This document shows, piece by piece, positions 23,123 to 33,054 of a DNA stretch of 64,000 nucleotides. The translations under genes and the position numbers were made by a program. The DNA lies in contig OY776128.1 of the NCBI GenBank assembly GCA_963675135.1, forward strand, positions 68,826,670-68,890,669. Direction: 5' to 3'. The stretch is from Galeopsis tetrahit. Its lineage: Eukaryota > Streptophyta > Magnoliopsida > Lamiales > Lamiaceae. Under the pieces are notes generated by a model. It worked only from the letters and a program-made list of their open reading frames with translations. It was not told the origin of the DNA and ran no database searches. Position 1 is the stretch's first letter. Each line of letters begins with the position of its first letter.

Positions 23123-25200
23123 TGACTTGAACGAATTTTAGTCTATATGTTTTGACTAACTACTTCCCCTCAAGCATAAGGGTTCGTAGTAGTAATGGAA
23201 GTATTCGACCAAGTAGTATCGACCTAGGAGGTGGGTTTGTGCAATGGATCCCTAGAGTTTTGTGTCGTCATAACTAATGTAACTACGGGCTCGGTTTTTG
23301 GATTTCTAAAATTAAGCTAAGTTACTACTAAACTTCAAGAAATTAAACCAAACACCAACCTAGAAACTAACAAGCAATTTGAACTCCTAAAAACAAACAA
23401 ATAATCTATAAGAGCAATTACCACAACTTAACAAAGAAAATTACTACTAAGCAAGAATTTAACAATTAAAACAAAGAACAACTACGAATATGATTCGAAT
23501 AAGTGCAAGGGTGAGAGAATGCTTCGGGTGTTCTCCACCTAGTGAAATAGAGAGGAATTGCTTTCACTTTGTTAATGCTTTAATCAATATTTGCTAAGAG
23601 CACCTAAATGCTAGGATGACAACCATTTCCCTTCGGGTAATATAGCCTTAATTCTAAGGTGTTCCCAAACCCGGTAATAAGGTTTTCTTCCTAATCCTCA
23701 CCAACTACTCAAACAATCATTCAAGTAATTAATGTCCTTTAATGGGGTTCTAATACGATTAACTCTCTCTCGACGAATTAAAAGTATAACTAACACATTT
23801 GCATACCAACAACTCACACCATAAATATGAACATGTCCATGTAACTCTCGTCTACGCTAAACATGCATCTAAATATGGATTAATAGAAGTTAACATACAA
23901 AGTACAAATAATACCCATTAAAAGAAGCAATAAATCTAATATTAGCAATAACAAAGCTCAAACAATTCCAAACTTGATATTCACATGGTTTTAGAACACC
24001 CAAAGCATAAATAAACTTAGCCCATGGTGTTTTGAGAAACACCCATGGCTAAAACATCAAAAGAAATCAAGATACACATTAAATATTGAATTATATAGAA
24101 AATGAGAGAATGGTTTGAAGTCACCTTGTTGTTTCTTCAAAATATCTAGCTATTACAAAAGTGTGGAGCCTTCTTCTTCAAAAGCCTATGCTAAGTACTA
24201 AATATTGAAGCTAATCTAGGAATTAAAGTGCAATAAATGTGGAAGATGGAGTTAAGATGAACTAGGGTTTATGGTGTTGTAATAAATGAGGCCAAGAATC
24301 CTCTACAAACTGAGTTTTGAAGCTATTTAAAGCTTCCAAGAGTGTGAGACGAAATTAGCACTTTGGTCCTTGAAGTTCTTTAAAATTCGCGAAAAACCCC
24401 GAAAGACGAGAGTTGACTCGGTCAACCGAGTGAGAGGGACTTCCAGAACCAAAAATGGTTCCAGATGTCAAACGGCCGCCAGTGTGATGTAAAACGGACG
24501 CCAGTGTGATATCACTCGGCCGCCAGTGTGAAACCACTCAGCCGGCCGAGTGACATGGTCATTCCAGAAAGTTTCTGCAAGTTTTTCTCACTCGGCCACC
24601 AGTGTGATACCACTCGGCCGGCCGAGTGACTTCTGCAACTTTGATTTTTCTAACACTTTTTCTTGGCTTTCCTTCTTGTCCTCCAACCGAACTTCAATTT
24701 CCATGCACCAATGCTCGTTTTCCCTCTAAAGTGGACTATTTCACCTTGTTTCCTACATTTTGAACATATTTCTCGACAACAAGGTTAGTAGCACCATTTC
24801 TATCAATTACAACCAAAATCACATCAAAATGCTACGATAATATAGCAATAATGAGCACAAATACGAGCAATCTCACACCCAATCAACCCCCCCAAACTTA
24901 GAGATTTGCTTGTCCCCAAGCAAAGAAAAAGAAAACAAAGGAGGGTGATTGCGAAGGATTTGTGAATGGATACAATGCATAATAGGCATGATCAAACAAT
25001 ATCTCCAATGAATGGTTCATAAACACATGCAATTTCTCTACCACTTTCAAGACAAAATGTGATCCAAGCTAAGACAAATTCAACACATTTGATTCACCAC
25101 TCTCTCAAGACAACACTTGCTCTCTTTCTTTTCTTTTCACTCAAAATGAACTTCACCCCTTTTTCCTTCTTTTCACAACATTTTGAACCATTTCTCTTCA
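23123..25200 (-). repeat. Athila 3' LTR
   Basis: Matches 35247-37584 almost base for base and has TG...CA ends (plus strand tgacttgaacg ... tttctcttca). It lacks a 259-bp segment that the other LTR carries at 37236-37494; the break lies at 25110/25111. Non-coding apart from chance frames. It contains a cluster of ctcggccg palindromes at 24410-24630. Confidence 0.9.
24410..24632. repeat. GGCCGGCC palindrome cluster in 3' LTR
   Basis: Repeats of (a)cggccgccagtgtgat alternate with the 18-bp perfect palindrome cactcggccggccgagtg (24611-24628; a one-base variant near 24536-24553). Short ttccagaa spacers separate them. The same cluster is in the other LTR (36540-36757) and a related one in the internal region (28300-28580). 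Confidence 0.85.
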
Positions 25201-26071
25201 CTTTTGTGATTTGAGCTTTTGGGACTTTTTGTTTCCCTTTTGTTTTTCACATTAAGCATAAGCTCATGAGCTCTTCTTTTTCTTTTTCTTTTCAACCCTT
25301 TTCTTTTCTCTTGAATTCACCTTGATCAAAACAAATCCACTCACTTCAATCCCCTCACCATATCAACCAACATTGAAGCTCTACAGATGATAAGGACAAC
25401 TAGGCTCAAAAGATGTGGTTTCATGGTGACATTTTGTAGCTTGCCAAAGAAAATTGGTTTCACGGCTCAACGGGGCTAACTACGAAAATGTATCGTTTGG
25501 TGGGATTTATTTGGCCAAGTGACTCAAATTCAAAGAAATGCCTCCTATCATTTTTGACAATTTCCTCCTAAATCAAGTTTCAACAAGTCAAAGAGCAAGT
25601 TCTAGCATGCATAGTTCGTGGATGACTCACTCAAGAAGAATTGAACCGGAATGATATTTCGATTCAAGAAGGCTCTAGTCTCTCCGGCTTAATGTGGTAA
25701 ACTCAAGTGTTTTCCTAAGCCTAGCCCATCACACAAAATGCAATCAAATGATAGAGTCATACATGCATCGATTTCCCAATCACCAAAAAAAAACATCACA
25801 AGATCAATTATAGTAAACTCATGCATCCATCGACAAATTCTCCAAAAATCCACCATCACAAAAAAATAAAATCCCTAAACATCCATCCAAATAAAACATC
25901 AAAATAAAAACATCCCCATCAACAAAAATCCACAGAAATATCCAAAATACAAGAAATCAAAACAAAGATCCAAAGGTACAAATAACAAAATGCTACGGAC
26001 ATGAACATGAACACCGAAAATGAGAGAAAATGAGGGCACTTTTACCACACCATATTTGGAGCCTTGAGGTA
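25201..26071 (-). other. Athila internal spacer before the 3' LTR
   Basis: Non-coding internal sequence between the third frame and the 3' LTR. A clear purine-rich tract next to the LTR is not obvious; on the minus strand the bases before the LTR read aatcacaaaag. Confidence 0.6.
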
Positions 26072-27466
26072 TCATTGAGGTGGTTGAGGTGGGTTGTAGT
26101 AGCCTTGTTGGGCGAGCCACTCAAAATGGGGGCGGAACATGTTGTTCATCTCGAGGAGTTGTGTATCAATACTCGCGTAGTGAGTTTCCATGTTGGCTAG
26201 GCGAGTGTCCACGTTTGCTCGCCAAGCTCTATCTTCACGACTCGCTATACCCAACTGCTCGATGCTCGCCCTAAGTGACTCAAGCTCCCTGTTTCTTCTT
26301 TCATAAATATGGGAAACATTCCCTCTTTGATCCTGAGCTGCCCGCCATGAACTACCTCCTTCTTGCTCTTGGGGCTCTTTAGGCTCTTCCTGCTCATCGA
26401 CATGCATGGGGACTCCTCCAACATTCTCGGGGTTGATGGGATTTCCAGCTGCAAAGTTATCTATCCAAGCACGGTGGGCGTTAGATAGCAAATCCCATGT
26501 ACCATACCTCAGTCTCCTCAAGCTAGTCAGTTCCGGATTAGGCAAAGGGAAGAGGGTGTCTTCATCAAGTCTCAGACAATATGTACCCCTTTCCATCTTT
26601 AGTATTTTCATTTGAATCATCACTCCAAGATCAAGCTTGGAGTCTCCAACAATGGGGACATACATCTCCCCAGGCACTAATCCGAAATGCTCAGCAATGT
26701 GGGTGATAAATCCACCCACTTGGGAGTACCTGACCTTTGCTCTAGTCTGCCGGGCCAATTGTGTCATGAGGTAGGCGGCCATATTCACAGGTTTACCATC
26801 CACCATGCATTTTATGACATATAACTCGTCCTTTCTCACAGCCCCAACCTCATATCTCGCGAAGACCGAGTTCGCTAGCACCCTTTGAATGTAACGGAAG
26901 ACTGGACTTCGAATAAGAGATGCCTTAGAGCTACTCGAGTTGTAGACTGGAACGTCGTCTCTCTCTTGTCGGGCCAATTTCACCCAGAAATTTTGAGCAT
27001 CGAAACTCCAAATCCCCAAATAGACCCTGTTGTCGGCACTGTTGGGCACTTGAAAGAGTTCATTCAGCTCTTGTACAGTTAAGCTTCTGTCAACATTCCC
27101 CAAACGGAAAGTGATCCTTCTAGGTACATGCTGCCCGTCGAAGTCCATGTCGATGGTGGTTAAGAACTCCACCATAAGCTCAGTATAGGACGGCTTCTGA
27201 ATTTTAAAGAAGTTCGTCCATCCAATCGCAACAAATAGCCTATCCACATCTTCTTTGATCCCCATGTGGACCATACAGCTGTCATCGATGTACTTCGTAG
27301 GGTGGAAGATCATACGAGACACCGTTACGAAGTTGTCGGCTAGCATCTCTCCTCTCTCTCCTAGATCAATTCCAAAATGGGATGGATAGGTGCCACACAA
27401 CCGATAGAGATGCCATTCGAGCCATTCATTCATCTCCTGAGAGCTTGGTCCATCATTGTTTGCCAT
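26072..27466 (-). CDS. Athila ORF1-like protein (third frame)
   Basis: A 464-aa frame downstream of pol, in the position where some Athila elements keep an env-like gene. It has no signal peptide or membrane helix, so envelope function is not supported. The middle (about 110-280) has the look of the Athila ORF1 family: a FRLGNVDRSLTVQELNELF stretch, IRSPVFRYIQRVLANSVFAR, then VGAVRKDELYVIKCM and a GGFITHIAEHFGL block. The C-terminal third is Glu/Pro/Gln-rich (about 375-395), followed by a probable coiled coil (ELESLRASIEQLGIASRED to about 445) and a Pro-rich end. Role unknown. The ATG is the first in frame. The frame is unbroken, which fits a young element. Confidence 0.8.
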   Translation of the reverse strand: MANNDGPSSQEMNEWLEWHLYRLCGTYPSHFGIDLGERGEMLADNFVTVSRMIFHPTKYIDDSCMVHMGIKEDVDRLFVAIGWTNFFKIQKPSYTELMVEFLTTIDMDFDGQHVPRRITFRLGNVDRSLTVQELNELFQVPNSADNRVYLGIWSFDAQNFWVKLARQERDDVPVYNSSSSKASLIRSPVFRYIQRVLANSVFARYEVGAVRKDELYVIKCMVDGKPVNMAAYLMTQLARQTRAKVRYSQVGGFITHIAEHFGLVPGEMYVPIVGDSKLDLGVMIQMKILKMERGTYCLRLDEDTLFPLPNPELTSLRRLRYGTWDLLSNAHRAWIDNFAAGNPINPENVGGVPMHVDEQEEPKEPQEQEGGSSWRAAQDQRGNVSHIYERRNRELESLRASIEQLGIASREDRAWRANVDTRLANMETHYASIDTQLLEMNNMFRPHFEWLAQQGYYNPPQPPQ

Positions 27467-29148
27467 TTTCTACAACCAAAAGAATAGAAACTCATGAGAA
27501 TGTGCACAAAATTTTTCATTTAAATTCATCATTCACAAGAGTTCCTTAACATTTGAGTTCATATGCATCCACCATGTTCAAGTTCACATCCCACCTCTTC
27601 AAGACATTTATTTTTCTCTCAATGAACTCCCTTCTTCAACAACAATCATGCTTACAAGGTGTTGGTCAAAGTTTTCACAAGAAATTAAAGCACAAAACAC
27701 CTTGCTATCACTAATGTTAACTCTATCCTAGCATAAATCTCTCAAATAAAACACATTCACAAGACTACAATATCACATGCTCAAGAGTTACACAAAAGTT
27801 CATGAATATTCCCAAGTTCACCATTCTTGCAAAAATTCCTTCAATTTCTAGCCTAAATTCTCACCAATCACACAATAATAGCACAAATTAAGCATAGATA
27901 TGAGTTACCCATCATCAATAATCACCAATAAACATAACTCATGGAAGAAATTTGCAAGAAATCAAGAAACCCACCAAGTTTTGAAATTTTCGTCACCTCT
28001 ACACTATCCCACAAGAATAGCCTTAAAATTTACAATATCATGCATATTCTTGCAAAATTGAAGAGGGGGAAGAGTTTACATACCTTGGGGAGTGATTCCT
28101 TGAAGAAGTTGCAAGAGAATGAGGTAAAATTGAGAGTGGAGTAAGAGTGAGTTTGAAATTTTTGGGGTTAAAAGTGTGTGTTGTGTGTGAAAGAGTGATA
28201 GAAGTAGGGTTAAATGAGTGTAAAATCCGAGTGGGTCGGGCCTTGGGTCGGGTCGACCCGAGAAAAATTAAAAAAAAACTTACCTCGCGTTTCTCCAGAA
28301 GTGAAACGGTCGACCGATTGGTGTGCCTCGGTCGGCCGTTTGCCATCGAGTTCCAGTGTGCTACTCGCGACCAGATCTAACTCGGCCGGCCGTTTGATAT
28401 GCCTCGGTCGGCCGAGTGCCATCTGCTTCCAGAATGTTTCCCTCGACCAGAGGTCCCTCGGTCGGCCGAGTGATATGCCTCGGCCGCCCGTTTGCTTTCT
28501 GTTTCCAGTACCTCGTCCACCAACAGATCTCACTCGGCCACCCGTTTGGACCACACGGACGGCCGTTTGAGTTCTGCTTCCACCATTTTTTACCCCTTTT
28601 TTCAATGTTTACACCCAAAAATCCTACAACAAATCAACACACTATACCATAGCAATACTAAAACACCACCAAACCTCAATTCTCAAAAAATTTGCCCCAA
28701 AATTCATGTAAAGCATGCTATGTAACTCTCAAAACAATTCAAAGCTCAACATCATCTACATTTTCCATATCAAACGAATCAAACTCATTCAAACAATAGG
28801 CGAATGTGCAACGGTGCAAATGAAATTGTAAAAACGACCACACCCCCCCAAACTTAGACTTTGCTAAGCAAATCTAAGTTTGGAAATGAGTGTTTACCTT
28901 TGAGTTTGCACCATACACCATTCCATCTTCTTCTTTGAATCCTTTCTCCTCAATTAAGAGTTCATGTCTAAGCTCCATTAAGCACCAACATCATACCTCA
29001 ACCTACTAAACAAAACTAAACCAAAAAGATCAAAAAGCACTAAAACTAACTAAAACAAACAAAAACGAAAAGAAAGCAATAAACGAATGGGTTGCCTCCC
29101 ATTTAGCGCTAGGTTTAACGTCCTATGCCGGACGGAACTCTTTCGAGT
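27467..29148 (-). other. Athila internal spacer between pol and third frame
   Basis: About 1.7 kb without a convincing gene. Several short frames on both strands at 28200-28620 arise from the GC-rich palindromic repeats there and are not genes. Confidence 0.6.
28290..28590. repeat. GGCCGGCC palindrome cluster in Athila interior
   Basis: Many near-palindromic units such as ctcggtcggccgagtg, ctcggccggccgtttg and cggtcgaccgattgg, spaced by gcttccag/gtttccag. They resemble the LTR cluster but vary more. Confidence 0.8.
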
Positions 29149-32100
29149 TCAAGTCTCTTCAAGAGACTTTGTACCTCCACCATCTTTTTGACACGGGTTG
29201 AAGTAGAGTTTCACACGATGACCGTTCACAGTGAAACGACTCCCATCTTTGCTTTGTAACTCAAGAAATCCACTAGAAAACACCTTTTTCACCACAAACG
29301 GACCACTCCACTTAGACTTCAACTTTCCGGCAAACAACTTCAAACGAGAATTAAACACGAGCACCTCATCTCCTTCTTCAAACTCCTTCTTCTTGAGGCG
29401 TGCATCATGCCATTTCTTCGTCTTTTCCTTGAAAATCTTAGAATTCTCATAGGCATGCTCTCGAAACTCCTCAAGCTCGCTTAATTGGAGCAACCTTTTC
29501 TCTCCAACCAAATCACAATCAAAGTTCAACTTCTTGATTGCCCAATAAGCACGGTGCTCAAGTTCCACGGGTAAGTGACAAGCCTTCCCAAAGACAATTT
29601 GGTAAGGAGACATATCCAATGGAGTTTTGTATGCCGTTCGATAGGCCCACAAAGCATCATCCAACTTCAATGCCCAATCCTTTCTAGTGGTGTTGACCGT
29701 CTTCTCGAGAATTTGCTTGATTTGACGATTAGACACCTCCGCTAAACCATTTGTTTGAGGGTGGTAGGCGGTTGACACCTTGTGCTTCACATTATATTTG
29801 GCTAGAAGATTACCCATCACTTTGTTCACAAAATGACTCCCCCCATCACTTATCAAAGCTCTTGGAACTCCAAATCGAGTGAAAATATTCTTCTTCAAGA
29901 ATTGAATCACTACTCTTGCATCACTCATCTTGGTTGGAATAGCTTCAATCCACTTAGAAACATAGTCAACACCAACAAGAATGTAGGTGTACCCACATGA
30001 TGGAGGAAACGGCCCCATGAAATCAATGCCCCAAACATCAAATAGCTCAACTTCAATGAACATGTTTAAAGGCATCTCATCCCTTTTTGTTATGCCCCCC
30101 ATTCTTTGGCATCGATCACATCCTCGGATGAATGTTTGACAATCTTTGAAGATTGTTGGCCAATAAAATCCGGCTTGGAGAATTTTCATTCCCGTCTTTG
30201 AAGTGCCAAAATGTCCCCCACAAGGAAGAGAGTGACAATGCTTGATTATGTCCTCCCATTCTTCTCGAGGCACACATCTCTGAAGTACCGAATCAACCCC
30301 TCTCTTGAAAAGAAACGGCTCATCCCATATGTAGTTTTTCACTTCCTTGTTGAACTTCTTTCTTTCATAAGGACCTAAGTCTTCGGGGATCATTCCACTT
30401 GCCAAAAAGTTGGCAAAATCGGCATACCATGGGATTTCTCCTTTCACTCCCATCACCGGTATAGTGTCAATCATCAATAAGCTTTCATCGGGAAAACTTT
30501 CCTTAACCTCCACCACATCTTGCTTTTGCTCTTCATTTTGCTCCAACCTTGAGAGATGATCGGCTATGACGTTCTCACTTCCTTTCTTGTCTCTCACCTC
30601 TATATCAAATTCTTGAAGCAAAAGGACCCACCGAATGAGCCTCGGTTTTGCATCCTTTTTGTTCATCAAATAGCGGATAGCCGCATGATCGGTGTAGACA
30701 ACGGTTCTAGCTCCCACAAGGTAAGGCCGAAATTTGTCAAAGGCATACACAACCGCTAAAAGCTCTTTCTCGGTTGTAGTGTAATTGGCTTGTGCGGTGT
30801 TGAATGTTTTTGAGGCATAGTATATGGCATGAAATCTCTTTTCCCTCATTTGCCCCAACACAACCCCCATCGCATAGTCACTCGCATCACACATCAACAC
30901 AAACGGCTCCTCCCAATTTGGTGTCACAAGGATCGGTGAACTCACCAAGGCCTCCTTAAGTTTCCTAAACGCTTCAAAACACTCATTAGTAAAATCAAAT
31001 GAGACATCTTTTTCTAACAAATGAGATAAAGGTTTAGAGAGTTTAGAATTTTTTTTGATAAATCGGCGGTAGAAACCCGCATGGCCAAGGAAAGACCGAA
31101 TGCCCTTCTCATTCGATGGTGGAGGCAACTTTTTGATTGCTACCACCTTCGCTCTATCAACTTGGAGCCCCTTGGAGGAAACATGGTGGCCCAACACAAT
31201 CCCTTCGTTCACCATAAAGTGACATTTTTCCCAATTCAACACTAAGTTAGTGTCCTCACACCTTTGCAAAACAATATCAAGGTTAGTCAAACAAGATTCG
31301 AATGACTCTCCAAAGACGGAGAAATCATCCATAAAAACTTCCATGATACGTTCAATAAGACCATGAAAAATCGACATCATGCAACGTTGAAATGTAGCGG
31401 GTGCATTACACAACCCAAAAGGCATACGCCTCCATGCAAATGTACCATACGTGCATGTGAAAGTGGTCTTTTCTTGGTCTTCCGGTGCAATCATGATTTG
31501 ATTGTAACCAGAATAACCATCAAGAAAGCAATAGTGTGAAAAACCTCCTAACCTATCAAGCATTTGGTCCATGAAAGGTAAGGGAAAATGATCTTTGCAA
31601 GTAGCTTTATTCAATTCACGATAATCAACACACACACGCCACCCCGTGGCGACTCTCATGGCTATTAGCTCATCTCCCTCACCTTGCACAACCGTCATTC
31701 CCCCTTTCTTAGATACAACATGCAAAGGTGACACCCATGGACTATCCGAAATAGGAAATATCATACCCGAATCTAGAAATTTTATGACTTCTTTCCTAAT
31801 AACCTCTTGGATAATAGGGTTCACTCTCCTTTGGGGTTGGACTATAGGCTTCCTATCTTTTTCTAGACAGATCATATGCATGCAAATTGATGGGTTAATG
31901 CCTTTCAAATCCTCAATCGACCAACCGATGGCCGATTTGTGCTTACGTAGCACTTCAAGTAGCCTATCTAATTCATGTGATGAAAGAGAAGATGACACAA
32001 TTACCGGATTCTTCTCGTTTTCTCCTAGGTAGGCATACTTTAAGTGCTCGGGAAGTGGTTTTAGGCCCTCTTTCTTCTCCTCCGTTTTAGACTCTCCTTC

Positions 32101-33054
32101 CTCCGACTTCAACAAGGGTGGTAGAGTGAAATTCCCATGTTTGATCTCTAAAGTTTCCTCAATCTCCATTTGTTCCCTATCATCAAAGTCAAAATTGAAA
32201 CTTTCATAAGTAGAGGAAAAATATGAATGAGAATCAATATCATTTAAATCATCAAAGAAGAGACAGTAAGAAGGGTCTTCCAAAGATTCTTGGACACATA
32301 TGTCTACAATATCGACGAAGTTCAATTGTTCCACATCCATGGGATGCTTCATCGCATCGTACATCGATATCTTCACTTCTTCTTTCCCAACTTTCAATGT
32401 GATCTCTCCTTTCCCAACATCAAGCTCTACTCCCGCCGTTGCTAAAAATGGCCTTCCAAGAATTATAGGCACTTGTTCATCTTCCTCCATTTCTAGCACC
32501 ACAAAGTCGGCGGGAAACACAAACTTGTCCACTCTCACAAGAATATCCTCCACTATGCCCTTGGCAATTGTGATTGATCGATCGGCAAGTTGAAGTGCAA
32601 TCGAAGTAGGCTTCAACTCCCCCCTTTCAAGCTTTTCAAACAAAGATAGGGGCATCAAGTTGATGCTAGCCCCCAAATCACAAAGAGCATTCCTCTTGAT
32701 CCCATTTCCAATATCACACATTATGACAAAACTACCCGGATCCTTCATCTTTTGTGGCATGTTCTTTTGGAGCATAGCACTACATGCCTTGTTGAACTTG
32801 ACAAGCTCGGGTTCATCAATCCGTCTTTTCTTGGAGATCAAGTCTTTGAGGAATTTTGCATAGTTGGGCATTTGCTCTAAAGCATCGGAGAATGGAATGT
32901 TGATATGAAGTTGTTTGAAGACTTCAAGAAACTTAGCAAATTTCTCATCCAATTTCTTCTTCATGAATCTTTGAGGGAATGGTACCATTGTCTTTGGTAC
33001 CCCCCACTCATCACATGGTATGCTCTTTTCTTCGTTAATCTTCTTCTTCTTCAT
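29149..33054 (-). CDS. Athila pol polyprotein (PR-RT-RNaseH-INT)
   Basis: 1301 aa. The polyprotein copies element RNA to DNA and inserts it. Aspartic protease: DLGAS at 126-130, preceded by FVIMCDIGNG. Reverse transcriptase, about 430-620: WRVCVDYRELNK, FLDGYSGYNQI, RMPFGLCNAPATFQ and the catalytic FMDD box (VFMDDFSVFG). RNase H: LMCDASDYAMGVVLG, then TDHAAIRYL and ADHLSR. Integrase: an HCHSLPCGGHFG ... CDRCQRMG zinc module, then the three acidic residues in WGIDFMGPF, ISDGGSHF and GLAEVSNRQ. All key residues are present and there are no internal stops. The start ATG overlaps the gag stop as ATGA, in a different frame, so a frameshift or re-initiation would be needed; which is used cannot be seen. 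The frame ends shortly after a basic integrase tail. Confidence 0.95.
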   Translation of the reverse strand: MKKKKINEEKSIPCDEWGVPKTMVPFPQRFMKKKLDEKFAKFLEVFKQLHINIPFSDALEQMPNYAKFLKDLISKKRRIDEPELVKFNKACSAMLQKNMPQKMKDPGSFVIMCDIGNGIKRNALCDLGASINLMPLSLFEKLERGELKPTSIALQLADRSITIAKGIVEDILVRVDKFVFPADFVVLEMEEDEQVPIILGRPFLATAGVELDVGKGEITLKVGKEEVKISMYDAMKHPMDVEQLNFVDIVDICVQESLEDPSYCLFFDDLNDIDSHSYFSSTYESFNFDFDDREQMEIEETLEIKHGNFTLPPLLKSEEGESKTEEKKEGLKPLPEHLKYAYLGENEKNPVIVSSSLSSHELDRLLEVLRKHKSAIGWSIEDLKGINPSICMHMICLEKDRKPIVQPQRRVNPIIQEVIRKEVIKFLDSGMIFPISDSPWVSPLHVVSKKGGMTVVQGEGDELIAMRVATGWRVCVDYRELNKATCKDHFPLPFMDQMLDRLGGFSHYCFLDGYSGYNQIMIAPEDQEKTTFTCTYGTFAWRRMPFGLCNAPATFQRCMMSIFHGLIERIMEVFMDDFSVFGESFESCLTNLDIVLQRCEDTNLVLNWEKCHFMVNEGIVLGHHVSSKGLQVDRAKVVAIKKLPPPSNEKGIRSFLGHAGFYRRFIKKNSKLSKPLSHLLEKDVSFDFTNECFEAFRKLKEALVSSPILVTPNWEEPFVLMCDASDYAMGVVLGQMREKRFHAIYYASKTFNTAQANYTTTEKELLAVVYAFDKFRPYLVGARTVVYTDHAAIRYLMNKKDAKPRLIRWVLLLQEFDIEVRDKKGSENVIADHLSRLEQNEEQKQDVVEVKESFPDESLLMIDTIPVMGVKGEIPWYADFANFLASGMIPEDLGPYERKKFNKEVKNYIWDEPFLFKRGVDSVLQRCVPREEWEDIIKHCHSLPCGGHFGTSKTGMKILQAGFYWPTIFKDCQTFIRGCDRCQRMGGITKRDEMPLNMFIEVELFDVWGIDFMGPFPPSCGYTYILVGVDYVSKWIEAIPTKMSDARVVIQFLKKNIFTRFGVPRALISDGGSHFVNKVMGNLLAKYNVKHKVSTAYHPQTNGLAEVSNRQIKQILEKTVNTTRKDWALKLDDALWAYRTAYKTPLDMSPYQIVFGKACHLPVELEHRAYWAIKKLNFDCDLVGEKRLLQLSELEEFREHAYENSKIFKEKTKKWHDARLKKKEFEEGDEVLVFNSRLKLFAGKLKSKWSGPFVVKKVFSSGFLELQSKDGSRFTVNGHRVKLYFNPCQKDGGGTKSLEET

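Noticed and set aside
26072..27466. Envelope protein for the Athila third frame
   Set aside because: No signal peptide, no membrane helix and no furin-like site; the sequence instead resembles the Athila ORF1 family.
28038..28652. Overlapping frames of 78-131 aa on both strands
   Set aside because: Artefacts of the palindromic ggccgg repeats inside the Athila element.
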